This document shows, one piece after another, positions 8,976 through 17,695 of a stretch of DNA of 64,000 nt. The translations under genes and the position numbers were made by a program. Under the pieces are notes generated by a model. That model saw only the letters and a list, made by a program, of their open reading frames with translations. It was not told the origin of the DNA and ran no database searches. Positions within the stretch are counted from its first letter, which is position 1. Each line of letters opens with the position of its first letter. The stretch comes from Stenotrophomonas sp. MYb238 (GTDB lineage: Bacteria > Pseudomonadota > Gammaproteobacteria > Xanthomonadales > Xanthomonadaceae), in contig NZ_WIDL01000013.1 of the NCBI RefSeq assembly GCF_009496535.1, positions 50,672 through 114,671 of the forward strand. The letters run 5' to 3'.

Positions 8976-10418
8976 CGGCGCGGCAGGCCGGCGCCGGTAG
9001 TCCAGCGGCGGCGCGTCGCGCTGCAGCAGCGGCACGTAGCGGAAGTCCGCGCCGCGCCGCTGGCCGAACTCGTCCCTAGCCCTGCGCACGGTGTCCGGCG
9101 ACTGGAACAGCCGCACCGCGGCCAACGCCAGCGCCTTGGAGGCGTTCAGCGCGCCCTTGGCGCCGATCGGCGCGCCGGAGGCGGCCACCGCCTGCCAGCT
9201 GTGCGCCGGCGTGCCCGGCACCCAGGTGGCGGTGCCCAGGCCGACGGTCGGCACGTTCCAGCTGACGTCGCCGACATCGGTCGATGCGCTGCCGGCCTCG
9301 TCCGCACGGTACGGCTGCAGCTGCATCGCCGTCGCCAGCGGCGGACGCCGCTCCAGGCTGCGCTGCAGCGTCTCGGCGAACGCCTGGTCCTTGGCGTCGT
9401 AGCGCACGCCGCCCACCTGCTCCAGGGCCGCCTGCATCACCTGCCCCAGCGTGTCGTTGGGCAGCAGCGAGAACACGCCGCCGGTCTGCTCGAACTCGAC
9501 CGTGGTGCCGGTGCCCAGCGCCGCGCCGTCGGCGGCCTTGCGCAGGCGCGCGAACACCTCGCGCACCACCGCCGGATCGACGTGGCGAACGTAGTAGTAG
9601 GCCTCGGCGAAGTCCGGCACCACGTTGGGCGCACTGCCGCCGTTGCTGATGACGTAGTGGATGCGGGTGCCGTCGGGCACGTGTTCGCGCATCAGGTTGG
9701 CCATGTGGTTGAACGCCTCCACCGCATCGAGCGCGGAGCGGCCGCGGTCCGGCGCAATGGCCGCGTGCGCGGCGACGCCATGGAAGCGGAACTTGCCGCT
9801 GATGTTGGCCAGGCTGGTGCCCTGCGCGGCGGAGTTCTCCGAGGCCGGGTGCCAGTGCAGCACCACGTCCACGTCGTCGAACAGGCCGGCGCGGGTCATG
9901 TAGACCTTGCCCGAACCGCCCTCCTCGGCCGGCGTGCCGTACAGGCGGACCTCGCCCGGCGTGCCGCTGTCCTTCAGCCACTGCGCGATGGCACGCGCGG
10001 CACCCACGGATGCAGCACCGAACAGGTTGTGGCCGCAGGCCTGTCCCGCGTCCTGCCCGGCGATCGGCGCACGCACCGGCTCGGCCGCCTGCGCCATGCC
10101 GGGCAGCGCGTCCATTTCCGCCAGCAGCGCGATCACCGGACCGTCGCCGCGCGTGCCGTAGGAGGCGACGAACGCGGTCGGCATGCCGGCCACGCCGGCC
10201 TGGATGCGGAAGCCGGCCTGGCGCAGTTCCTGCTGCAGCAGCCGCGAGGATTTCTCTTCCAGGTAGCCCAGCTCCGGCTGCTGCCACAGCAACTGGCCGA
10301 CCTTCGCCTGGCGCGCGGCATAGGCGTCCAGGCTGGCGAGCACGTCGCCGTCGCCCGCCGCGGCGCTGCCGGCCAGCATCGCCAGCAGCACCGCGCTGGC
10401 AAGCATCCCTCGATTCAT
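8973..10418 (-). CDS. Exported M20 family amidohydrolase, AbgB-like
   Basis: A 481-residue metal-dependent amidase. The start was set at MNRGMLASAVLLAMLAGSAAAG, a clear signal peptide preceded by GGGAGCGGAG; the frame continues upstream into a repeat and is not coding there. M20 features include IALLAEMDALPG (metal-ligand Asp), GQACGHNLFGAA (Cys-Gly-His), GTPAEEGGSGK (catalytic Glu pair) and VVLHWHP. SASTDVGDVSWNVPT matches the signature of AbgB, the p-aminobenzoyl-glutamate hydrolase subunit, but here the protein is predicted periplasmic and no AbgA is visible. It follows the amidohydrolase gene after a 267-base gap holding a palindromic repeat, so it may belong to the same receptor locus. 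The substrate is unknown; an acylated amino acid or peptide amide is an inference. Confidence 0.87.
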   Translation of the reverse strand: MNRGMLASAVLLAMLAGSAAAGDGDVLASLDAYAARQAKVGQLLWQQPELGYLEEKSSRLLQQELRQAGFRIQAGVAGMPTAFVASYGTRGDGPVIALLAEMDALPGMAQAAEPVRAPIAGQDAGQACGHNLFGAASVGAARAIAQWLKDSGTPGEVRLYGTPAEEGGSGKVYMTRAGLFDDVDVVLHWHPASENSAAQGTSLANISGKFRFHGVAAHAAIAPDRGRSALDAVEAFNHMANLMREHVPDGTRIHYVISNGGSAPNVVPDFAEAYYYVRHVDPAVVREVFARLRKAADGAALGTGTTVEFEQTGGVFSLLPNDTLGQVMQAALEQVGGVRYDAKDQAFAETLQRSLERRPPLATAMQLQPYRADEAGSASTDVGDVSWNVPTVGLGTATWVPGTPAHSWQAVAASGAPIGAKGALNASKALALAAVRLFQSPDTVRRARDEFGQRRGADFRYVPLLQRDAPPLDYRRRPAAP

Positions 10419-10531
10419 CGCCTGTCTCCGCTCCCTTTGATCGAACATTTCAACAGCCTTCCCAAAGCGATCTGCAAGCGCGTCAAGCATGCATGGAGCG
10501 CCAGCAAAACGCGGATGAAGCAACGATTCGC

Positions 10532-10599
10532 GTAGGAGCGACTTCAGTCGCGATGGGGCTTTACCGGGCAAGCCCGATCGCGACTGAAGTCGCTCCTAC
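10532..10599. repeat. SMAG/REP-type paired palindrome, copy 3
   Basis: A 68-base inverted pair beginning GTAGGAGCGACTTCAGTCGC and ending CTCCTAC. The inner palindrome is GCGACT-TC-AGTCGC, a compensated variant of copies 1 and 2 (both arms changed, so the hairpin is kept). It lies between the amidohydrolase and M20 genes of the receptor locus. Confidence 0.88.
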
Positions 10600-10685
10600 G
10601 CAAGGCTCTGCGCAGAGCAATTTTGGCCGGGTTAATTCCAGGGTAATGGGAACGCATTGCCCTGGAATGGCCGACGCCCCGCCCC

Positions 10686-12506
10686 TCAGTAGAAGCCGAC
10701 GTTGTCGATTTCGAACCACACCTTGTCGCCGGCCGCGCCGCCGGCCGAGAACACCAGCTGCTGCACGTCGTCGCCCTTCCACTCGGGCAGCGGACCCTTG
10801 GCGCGGTATGGCGGCAGCCCCCGCAGCGCACTGAACGGGATCTCCAGCGTGCGCCATTGCGGCGCGGCCTCGACCGGCACGGCGAAGCGGCGCCCGTCCA
10901 GCGCACGCACTTCCAGCCGCAGCGCCGGGGTGCCGCCGCGCAGCTCGAAGCGGATGCCGCGATAACCGCGCACGTCCACCGGCGCGACCGAACCGCGGCT
11001 CAGCGGCAGGATCGCCGCGGCATAGGCGTCGGGCTTGGTCGAGAGCCGGGCCTGCACCGACAGCGCGCTGCCACCGGCCTCGCGCGCAATCACCTCGCTG
11101 ACCTGCACGGTGCGGTCGTTGCCGCCATCGGCTTCGTCGATGCGCAGCGTATCCAGCGCGGTGCGCCCGTCGGCGCGTTCGAAGTCGTCGACCAGCGCCG
11201 CCACCGGCTGCGCCGGCAGCGACAGCGCGCGGTTGCCGGCCGGCAGCTGCGTGCCCTTGCCGTGCACCTGGCGCCCGGCGACATAGACCCGCTCGGTATT
11301 GCGGATGTCACCGATGCGCTCCCACGGCCGGCCCTTCACCAGCAGCAGGTCGGCGCGCTTGCCCACCTCGATGGTGCCGCGGTCGCCCACGCCCAGCGCG
11401 CGGGCGCTGTTGGCGGTGCCGGCCACCAGCGCCTCGGCGGGCGTCAGGCCGGCATCGACCAGCAGTTCGAACTCGCGCAGGGTCGATGCGCCGTGCGGGG
11501 TGCCGGTCATGCCCGCATCGGTGCCGACCACCACCGGGATGCCGGCATCGTGCAGCACCTTCACGTTGTGCAGGGCATTGGCGAAGTTGCGCTCGCGCTG
11601 CTGCAACACCTCCGTACGCGCACCGCCCTTGCCGCTGCCGTCCACGCGCCCGGGCAAATAGACCGCCAGCGAGGGCGCGTAGGCGGTGCCGTGCTCGCGC
11701 ATCAGCCGCACCAGTTCCTCGTCCACGGACATGTCCTGCACGCTGTGCGCGATCACGTCCACGCCGGCGCGCGCGGCGACCTTGCCGCGCTTGACCATCA
11801 CCGTGTGGGTGAACACCTTCAACGCGTGCCTGTGCGCCTCGTCCACCAGCGCGGCCAGGGTTTCCTCGTCCATGCTGCTGTTGTCGGCGGCATTGGAATA
11901 GCGCCAGCCATCGGTGAAGGCCTTGATGAAATCGGGCTTGTAGGCGGCGACCGCACGCACGCCGGCGCGCGCGGCCTCGGGCGAATTCACCCAGCGCGTG
12001 GTGTTCTCGTCGCCCCAGTCGGCGCCGTGGCCCAGCGGCGTGCTCATGCGCGCGGCGAACTTCACGTCAGGCGCGGCGATGTCCGCCAGCCATGCGCGGC
12101 GCGGCGCGTACGCTTCGGGCGGTTCGTGGAAATCGCTGACCGTGGTCACGCCGGCGGCCATATACAGGTTGGCGATCTGCGGCAGTTCGGCCGGGCGCGC
12201 GTTCGGCGTCCAGTGCGTATGCAGGTCGAACAGGCCGGGCAGCAGCGCCTGCCCGCGCGCCTCCACCACGCGTGCGCCCTTGGGCGCGGCGAGCCGCTCG
12301 CCGCCGGTGGCGATCGCGGCGATCTTCCCGTCCTCCACCAGCACGCTGGCCGGATAGGCCGGTCGCCCGGTGCCGTCGAACACCATCGCATCGCGGATCA
12401 GCAGCGCGGTGTCGGCGGCGGTGGCGGCCACGCAGGCCTGGCCGGTGGAGAGCAGCAGCGCGGTCAGCGCCGCGAGCGCGCGGAGGCGCCGGTTGTTCCC
12501 GTTCAT
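10686..12506 (-). CDS. Exported amidohydrolase with a C-terminal CIA30-like domain
   Basis: A 606-residue protein. A signal peptide (about 1-28) precedes a metal-dependent hydrolase of the amidohydrolase superfamily (imidazolonepropionase/prolidase-like branch): LPGLFDLHTHW with the metal His pair at 96 and 98, VFTHTVMVKRG, IAHSVQDMS, and VVGTDAGMTGTPHG with the late metal Asp; GTIEVGKRADLLLVKG closes the beta domain. From about residue 435 to the end is a beta-rich segment (FERADGRTALDTL, YRGIRFELRGG, WFEIDNVGFY) that looks like the CIA30/carbohydrate-binding type. The start is 15 bases after the FecR gene stop and has only a weak ribosome binding site, consistent with coupled translation. 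The substrate cannot be read from the sequence. Confidence 0.87.
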   Translation of the reverse strand: MNGNNRRLRALAALTALLLSTGQACVAATAADTALLIRDAMVFDGTGRPAYPASVLVEDGKIAAIATGGERLAAPKGARVVEARGQALLPGLFDLHTHWTPNARPAELPQIANLYMAAGVTTVSDFHEPPEAYAPRRAWLADIAAPDVKFAARMSTPLGHGADWGDENTTRWVNSPEAARAGVRAVAAYKPDFIKAFTDGWRYSNAADNSSMDEETLAALVDEAHRHALKVFTHTVMVKRGKVAARAGVDVIAHSVQDMSVDEELVRLMREHGTAYAPSLAVYLPGRVDGSGKGGARTEVLQQRERNFANALHNVKVLHDAGIPVVVGTDAGMTGTPHGASTLREFELLVDAGLTPAEALVAGTANSARALGVGDRGTIEVGKRADLLLVKGRPWERIGDIRNTERVYVAGRQVHGKGTQLPAGNRALSLPAQPVAALVDDFERADGRTALDTLRIDEADGGNDRTVQVSEVIAREAGGSALSVQARLSTKPDAYAAAILPLSRGSVAPVDVRGYRGIRFELRGGTPALRLEVRALDGRRFAVPVEAAPQWRTLEIPFSALRGLPPYRAKGPLPEWKGDDVQQLVFSAGGAAGDKVWFEIDNVGFY

Positions 12507-12521
12507 GTAGTCAATCCGGAG

Positions 12522-13529
12522 TCATTGCATGGAATGCGCCGCGCGCGGCGCGCTTTCGGGCGTGCGCAGGCGCACCACCTTGCCCTGCTGTTCGACCACC
12601 AGCCCCAGGCTCAGGGCGACGCTGCGGGCGAACCCGAGCGGGTCGCTGGCCGAGTACAGGCCGACGATGCGGCGGCTGCCGACCACCGGATCGTCGATGA
12701 CGATGCGGGTATCGCTGTAGCGCAGGAACTGCGCGGCGGCCACCGAGAGCGTGTCGCCGTTGAAGGAGAGCATGCCCTCGCGCCAGGCCAGCTGCTGCGC
12801 GAGATCCTCGCTGGGCACGGCCTCGATGCGGATGCCGTGGCTGCGGTTGGCCAGCGCGCGGTAGTTGGCCAGCAGCCGCGCCGGCGCCACCGCACCCTGG
12901 GTATCGGCCACGTCCACCACGCCCTCGCGCACCAGCACCTCGACGCCACCGCTGCGGCGCTCGTTGAGGCTGACCGCGAAACTGGTGCCCACCGCGGTGA
13001 CGTCGGTCTCCTGCGCGCGCACCACGAACGGGCGCCCGGGATTCTTGGCCACGTCGAACAGCGCCTCGCCCTGCAGCAGGGTAATGTTGCGGCGCGCATC
13101 GGTGTAGCGCACGCGCACCTGCGAATCGGAGTCCAGGGTGATCGCCGACCCGTCCTGCAGCGGCACGCGCAGGATCTCGCCCTTGCGCGTGGCGTAGTAC
13201 TCGGCATCGTCGTTCTGCCGCTGCACGCCGATCGCCAGCAGGCTGAGCACCGCGGCCATGCCGGCGGCCCAGCGCAGCATCCGCCGCGAGCGCCCGAAGC
13301 GCGGGCGCGGCGCAGGCGCGGCCGGCGCCGCGCCGGAAGACAGCGCCCGCGCGCGGCCGGTACGCGCCAGCACCGCATGGGCCCGCGCGTAGGCGCCGAA
13401 ATGGCGCACGCTGGCCTGCAGCCAGGCATCGCGCGATTCGGCCTCGGCGGCCGTCAGCGGCGCGCGGTCCTCGCGCGCCACCCAGGCCGCGGCGATATCG
13501 TCGATGCTGCGTTCATCGTGCGCGCGCAT
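12522..13529 (-). CDS. FecR-type transmembrane anti-sigma/regulator
   Basis: A 335-residue regulator that carries the occupied-receptor signal across the inner membrane to an ECF sigma factor. The ATG at MRAHDERS is preceded by GGAGGAGC and lies inside the last codons of the sigma gene (17-base overlap). An N-terminal cytoplasmic FecR_N region (about 1-80; IDDIAAAWVAREDR, RDAWLQASVRHFGAYARAHAV) precedes one membrane segment at about 84-102 (MLRWAAGMAAVLSLLAIGV). The periplasmic FecR domain is typical: ATRKGEILRVPLQDGSAI, ITLLQGEALFDVAKNPGRPF, GTSFAV; the C-terminal part is STN-like. The arrangement with the receptor and sigma genes fits a cell-surface signalling triad. Confidence 0.92.
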   Translation of the reverse strand: MRAHDERSIDDIAAAWVAREDRAPLTAAEAESRDAWLQASVRHFGAYARAHAVLARTGRARALSSGAAPAAPAPRPRFGRSRRMLRWAAGMAAVLSLLAIGVQRQNDDAEYYATRKGEILRVPLQDGSAITLDSDSQVRVRYTDARRNITLLQGEALFDVAKNPGRPFVVRAQETDVTAVGTSFAVSLNERRSGGVEVLVREGVVDVADTQGAVAPARLLANYRALANRSHGIRIEAVPSEDLAQQLAWREGMLSFNGDTLSVAAAQFLRYSDTRIVIDDPVVGSRRIVGLYSASDPLGFARSVALSLGLVVEQQGKVVRLRTPESAPRAAHSMQ

Positions 13530-14100
13530 GTCTCGCTCCTCCGGCTCCGAGCCTGTCCCTGCCCTCTTCCACGTCCTCTCCATCGCGCTTCATCGAATCC
13601 ATCAATACCCGGATTCCCTTGCAGATGTGTTTCTCCACGGTGTTCTCGCTGATCCGCATGCGCTGGGCGATCTCGCGCTGCGAATAGCCTTCGACCCGGC
13701 GCAGCACGAAGGCTTCGCGGCATTTGTCGGGCAGGCTGTCGATCAGCGCGCCGATCCGTGCCAGCTCCTGCCGCGAGGAAGCGGTCCGCTCCGGACACGC
13801 CTCCTCGCCGCTGCTGGCCACCCGCTCGATCTCGGCCACCGCCTCGATCGACACCACCTGGGCGCGGCGCAGCTGCTGCAGCACCACCGACTGCGCCACC
13901 GAGTACACGTACGCGCGCGGCTGACGGACATGGGAGACATCGGCCATCGCCGCCAGGATGGCGTAGGTCTCCTGGATCACGTCGTCCACGTCCTGGTGCA
14001 CCGGCAGCCGGCGCCGCAGCCAGTCGCGCAGCGCCGGTTCGCAGGGCAGCACGTGTTCGGCCAGCCACAGCGCGCGCCCGGCGGCCATCGCCGCGCTCAT
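13513..14100 (-). CDS. ECF-family RNA polymerase sigma factor (FecI-like)
   Basis: A 195-residue sigma factor that probably directs transcription of this receptor locus. The ATG at MSAAMAAG is preceded by GGGAGGCG; an upstream in-frame ATG was not used. Region 2 is seen in LRDWLRRRLPVHQDVDDVIQ and YAILAAM, and region 4 in LPDKCREAFVLRRVEGYSQ with the helix-turn-helix IAQRMRISENTVEKHICKG. The FecR gene overlaps its end by 17 bases, and the receptor gene ends 61 bases upstream. Unusually, the sigma and FecR genes follow the receptor gene rather than precede it as in fecIR-fecA. Confidence 0.93.
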   Translation of the reverse strand: MSAAMAAGRALWLAEHVLPCEPALRDWLRRRLPVHQDVDDVIQETYAILAAMADVSHVRQPRAYVYSVAQSVVLQQLRRAQVVSIEAVAEIERVASSGEEACPERTASSRQELARIGALIDSLPDKCREAFVLRRVEGYSQREIAQRMRISENTVEKHICKGIRVLMDSMKRDGEDVEEGRDRLGAGGARHARAR

Positions 14101-14161
14101 GCCGCGCCTCCCGGTCCGCCCGGCTGTGGCCGGGCGTGGTCGCATGCGCCATATCGTTCCA

Positions 14162-17100
14162 TCAGAACGCCTTGGTCACGTTGATGTACCAGTAGCGCGG
14201 CGTGGCCGAGTACAGCGTGGACAGGTAGCCGCGCGAATCGGCCGACACCGGCGGGCGGCGGTTGTCGATGTTGTTCACGCCCAGCTTGATCGAGGTATCG
14301 GACAGCCAGCCATCCCCGGCGAGGTTGTACTTCACGTGGCCGTTCCAGAAGGTGCTGGAGCCAGGTTCCCAGTAGCGGCCGTCCGGATATTGCAGTGCGG
14401 TGTCGTAGAAGTTGCCGACGTAACGCGCGCTCAGGCCGGCCTGGAAATTGCCCAGGGTCCAGTTCAGCGTGCCGCTCCATTTCCACTTGGGCTTGCCGTC
14501 GACCATGATCAGGTCGCCGCCGCCGCCGATCGAGGTGGCCGCGTTGATGATGCCGGCCTCGCGCGCGTCCAGCAGTTCCTGGATGGCCGGCGAGACTTCG
14601 CGGTAGTACTCGATCAGGCGGGTGCCGTTGAGCGCCAGGTTGAAGCGCCCGGCGGCCGTTTCGGGCGAGACCCAGTTCAGGCCGAAATCCACGCCGCGCA
14701 CGGTCTGCGGCAGCAGGTTGACGTACTGGTCGAGCACGTACAGCACCTGGCCGGCCGGCGCCAGGCCGGTGCCCTCGAAACGGGCGATGTCGTCGGCGTT
14801 GGGATCGGCGCGGATCACGTTGGGGTTGCTGCCGCCCTGCACCCGCATCACGTAGTCCAGGATCAGCGCGTTGCCCTCGCCGAAGATGCCGATGATGCCT
14901 TCCTGCTTGTACTTGTAGTAATCCAGCGACAGGCGCAGCCTGCCCATCGCCTCGGGCAGGAACTTCGGCTCGAACACGACGCCGGCGCTGGTGTTGTCCG
15001 AGGTTTCCGGCTTCAGGTCCGGGTTGCCCGAACGCCGCGCGGCGGTGCTGTAGCTGTGTGCGCAGTCGCTGTATTTGGCGATGGTGCCGTTGCGCAGCTC
15101 GGCCTCGCACTGGATGTGGTCGCGCCGCGAGTTGGCGCGGGTGATGACCGTCGCGTTGACCTGCTCCAGGTTCGGCGCGCGGAAGCCCTGCGACCAGGAC
15201 GCGCGCAGGCTCAGGCCATCGAACACTTCCCAGCCCAGCGCGACCTTCGGCTTGGCGACGCTGCCGAAGTCGCTGTAATGCTCGGCGCGGCCGGCGATCT
15301 GCATGTCCAGGCTGCGCACCAGCGGGATGTTCCAGTCGCGCGACACCAGCGGCACGTACAGTTCGGCGTAGACGCCGCCCACCGAGCGCGAGCCCTGCGT
15401 ATCGGGCGTCGGGCTGACACCGTATTGGTCGGTGGGATATTCCACGCCGGCGCGGCTGTGCCAGGTGATCGTGCCGTCCAGGCGCGGGTCGCGGTCGTCC
15501 AGCTGCTTCTCGCGGCGCGCTTCCACGCCCATCGCCACGCCCAGCTCACCGGCCGGCAGCTTCAGCAGGTCCGGACGCGAGGCCTTGAAGTCCCAGAGCA
15601 TCAGCGTGCTTTCGCTCTTGCGCACCGATTCGTACATGACCGAATCGATCGCGGCCTGGCTGTTGCCGGCGCCGAACGGGTTGTAGGCGTCGGGCGTGGA
15701 GCCGGCCATCGAGGCCTCGAACAGCGTGGCGCTGACCGAGTTCTGCGAATCGCGCACCTTGGCCTGCGAGTACAGCAGCGCGCTTTCCCAGTCGAAGCCG
15801 TAGTGGAAGCCGCGCAGGCCGCCCAGCACGCGCACCTGGGAGTTGTCGACGGTGACGCGTGTGGGCTCGTCGAAGCGGTAGTTGCGGATGACCACGTCCA
15901 CGCCCTCGTCGGGAATGTTCAGGCCCGGCAGCCGGTTCGGGTTGAGCGAGCCGTCGGGCAGGTACTTCGCGCCGAACGGGTTCCAGTAGCCGCTGGCCGC
16001 CACCGTCGCCGGCAGCGAGGCGATCGAGTTGACCGGCTGCTGCAGCGAACGCGAACGCGAGCGGTAGTAGCCCAGCTCACTGAAGAAGCCCACGCCGTTG
16101 TCGAAGTCGTACTTGCCGGTGGCGAACAGGTTGACGCGGTCCAGGTCCGGCTGGAATGTCACCGGGATGCTCTTGTTCGCGTCGTACCGTGTATTGCGGT
16201 CGGCGCCGGAGGTCGCCGCCGAACCGGACTGCATGCAGACGCCGTCGCTGATGGTGACGGCGCAGCCTTCGTTGGTATCGGGCTGCACGTGGAAGAAGCC
16301 GGCCGCCGTGGTCAGGGCCTTGCCGTTGGAGCGGATGATGCCCGGATGCTGGGCGGTGAACTGGCCCCAGCGCCCGGTGGTCGTGCGCAGGTCCAGCGCG
16401 TTGGAACCATCGAACTCCGTGCCTTCGAAATCGAACCAGCGCAGGTGGCTGTTGGTCCACGACTGGTCCCAGGAATCCAGCCCGGTGCTGTCCTGGTAGT
16501 TGTAGGCGACGGTGATGTTGCCGCGCATGTCGGCGAAGTTCTTGCCCCACAATCCGTTGAGGCTGCGGTCGCGCAGGCCGGTGCCCTCGCCGAAGCCGTA
16601 CTGCACGCTGACCGAACCGCCGTCCACGTCGTCGCGCAGCACGTTGTTGACCACGCCGGCCACCGCGTCGGTGCCGTAGATCGCCGAGGCGCCGTTGAGC
16701 AGCACGTCCACCCGGCGCAGATTGGCGACCGGGACGGTGTTGGCGTTGTAGGTCAGCACCGGCACCAGCTGCTCGTCGGCCTGGCTGGTGGGGTGGACCA
16801 CGGTGCGGCGGCCGTTGATCAGCAGCAGCGTATTGCCCACGCCCAGGCCGCGCAGGTTCATGGAGGCGATGTCGCCGCGCGCGTAGTTGCTGCTGTTGGT
16901 GCCGAAGCCGTTGCGGAAGGTCACATCGCCCATCTGCGGGATCGAGCGGAACAGTTCGTCGCCGGAGACCGCGCCGGTGGCCTCGATCTGCTCGGCCTGC
17001 AGCCCGATCACCGGCAACAGGGTCTCCGAGGCGGCCACGCCCTTGATCTGGCTGCCGACCACCGAGACCTGGTCCAGCGTGCTGACCTTCTGGCCGGCCG

Positions 17101-17518
17101 GCTCGGCCTGCTTCGGCGCCGGCACCGGTTCCGGCTCGGCGGCCTGCGCCACGGCCAGGCCGCCCAGGCCGCCGAGCGAGGCCAGCATCGGCGCGGCGGC
17201 GCGCAGGGTGATGGTGCGCCCGTCGTCCGAGGCGACGGTGAGCCCGGTGCCGTCCAGCAGACGGTTCAGCGCCTGGCGCGCATCCATCCGGCCTTTCACC
17301 TGCCCGACCTCGATGCGCCCCTCATCGCCCATCGTCGCCGGGGCGATGATCTGCAGGCCTGCCTGGCGGGCGAACTCGGGCAGCACGTCCTCGATGCTGC
17401 CGCCTTCGATGTCGAACTGCGGTGGCGCGGCGGACGCCGGCATGGCCACGCACAGCGCGACGGCGGCCAGGCCGCCACGGATCGCGCTTGCCAGCGGCAA
17501 CAACTTGTATGAACGCAT
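14162..17518 (-). CDS. TonB-dependent outer-membrane receptor with N-terminal signalling (STN) domain
   Basis: A 1118-residue receptor. The start MRSYKLLPLA is preceded by GGAGAGGGG; the open frame continues 233 codons upstream without homology. A signal peptide ends at about residue 30 (MPASA/APP). An STN domain spans about 35-105 (FDIEGGSIEDVLPEFARQAG, then ARQALNRLLDGTGLTV), the part that contacts a FecR protein. A proline-rich linker leads to a TonB-box-like STLDQVSVVGSQI, a plug (MNLRGLGVGNTLLLINGRR, YGTDAVAGVVNNVLRDDV) and a long beta-barrel ending in the expected aromatic residue (WYINVTKAF). It is the first gene of the putative operon with the sigma, FecR and two exported hydrolases. 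The substrate is unknown; iron is not implied by anything visible. Confidence 0.95.
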   Translation of the reverse strand: MRSYKLLPLASAIRGGLAAVALCVAMPASAAPPQFDIEGGSIEDVLPEFARQAGLQIIAPATMGDEGRIEVGQVKGRMDARQALNRLLDGTGLTVASDDGRTITLRAAAPMLASLGGLGGLAVAQAAEPEPVPAPKQAEPAGQKVSTLDQVSVVGSQIKGVAASETLLPVIGLQAEQIEATGAVSGDELFRSIPQMGDVTFRNGFGTNSSNYARGDIASMNLRGLGVGNTLLLINGRRTVVHPTSQADEQLVPVLTYNANTVPVANLRRVDVLLNGASAIYGTDAVAGVVNNVLRDDVDGGSVSVQYGFGEGTGLRDRSLNGLWGKNFADMRGNITVAYNYQDSTGLDSWDQSWTNSHLRWFDFEGTEFDGSNALDLRTTTGRWGQFTAQHPGIIRSNGKALTTAAGFFHVQPDTNEGCAVTISDGVCMQSGSAATSGADRNTRYDANKSIPVTFQPDLDRVNLFATGKYDFDNGVGFFSELGYYRSRSRSLQQPVNSIASLPATVAASGYWNPFGAKYLPDGSLNPNRLPGLNIPDEGVDVVIRNYRFDEPTRVTVDNSQVRVLGGLRGFHYGFDWESALLYSQAKVRDSQNSVSATLFEASMAGSTPDAYNPFGAGNSQAAIDSVMYESVRKSESTLMLWDFKASRPDLLKLPAGELGVAMGVEARREKQLDDRDPRLDGTITWHSRAGVEYPTDQYGVSPTPDTQGSRSVGGVYAELYVPLVSRDWNIPLVRSLDMQIAGRAEHYSDFGSVAKPKVALGWEVFDGLSLRASWSQGFRAPNLEQVNATVITRANSRRDHIQCEAELRNGTIAKYSDCAHSYSTAARRSGNPDLKPETSDNTSAGVVFEPKFLPEAMGRLRLSLDYYKYKQEGIIGIFGEGNALILDYVMRVQGGSNPNVIRADPNADDIARFEGTGLAPAGQVLYVLDQYVNLLPQTVRGVDFGLNWVSPETAAGRFNLALNGTRLIEYYREVSPAIQELLDAREAGIINAATSIGGGGDLIMVDGKPKWKWSGTLNWTLGNFQAGLSARYVGNFYDTALQYPDGRYWEPGSSTFWNGHVKYNLAGDGWLSDTSIKLGVNNIDNRRPPVSADSRGYLSTLYSATPRYWYINVTKAF

Positions 17519-17588
17519 TGATGAACCCCTCTCCGGATAGATGCGAATGCGGCGACTTTGTCGGTCTCCTGACATGCCTAGATGGGCA

Positions 17589-17605
17589 GGCGGAAAAGTT
17601 CCGCC
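17589..17605. promoter_or_regulatory. Inverted repeat upstream of the receptor gene
   Basis: GGCGGAA-AAG-TTCCGCC is a perfect 7-base-arm palindrome in the 177-base region between the divergent receptor and lipoprotein genes, about 70 bases before the receptor start. It could be an operator or part of the ECF promoter; I could not match a known ECF -35/-10 pair with certainty. Confidence 0.35.
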
Positions 17606-17695
17606 ATCCGTCGCCTGCGGCGCCCGCGCGGCCCCGCCCGCCATACGGCGTAGTATCCTTTGGGCGATTCCTTCCGGACCCGAGGACCGAGCAGT

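Noticed and set aside
10857-13652. Plus-strand open frame of 931 codons opposite the amidohydrolase and FecR genes
   Set aside because: It crosses three well-supported minus-strand genes and shows only shadow composition.
14100-14145. Upstream ATG for the ECF sigma factor
   Set aside because: The ATG at 14100 has GGGAGG at ideal spacing, while the extension is a short Arg/Gly-rich segment.
14099-17512. Plus-strand open frame of 1137 codons opposite the receptor gene
   Set aside because: It is low-complexity, His/Arg/Val-rich, with no family signature, and mirrors codon bias of the real gene on the other strand; such long antisense frames are expected at this GC content.
8973-17518. Lasso-peptide or similar biosynthetic cluster
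   Set aside because: TonB receptor plus FecI/FecR can accompany lasso-peptide genes in other proteobacteria, but no precursor, macrocyclase, or prolyl-oligopeptidase-type isopeptidase is present.
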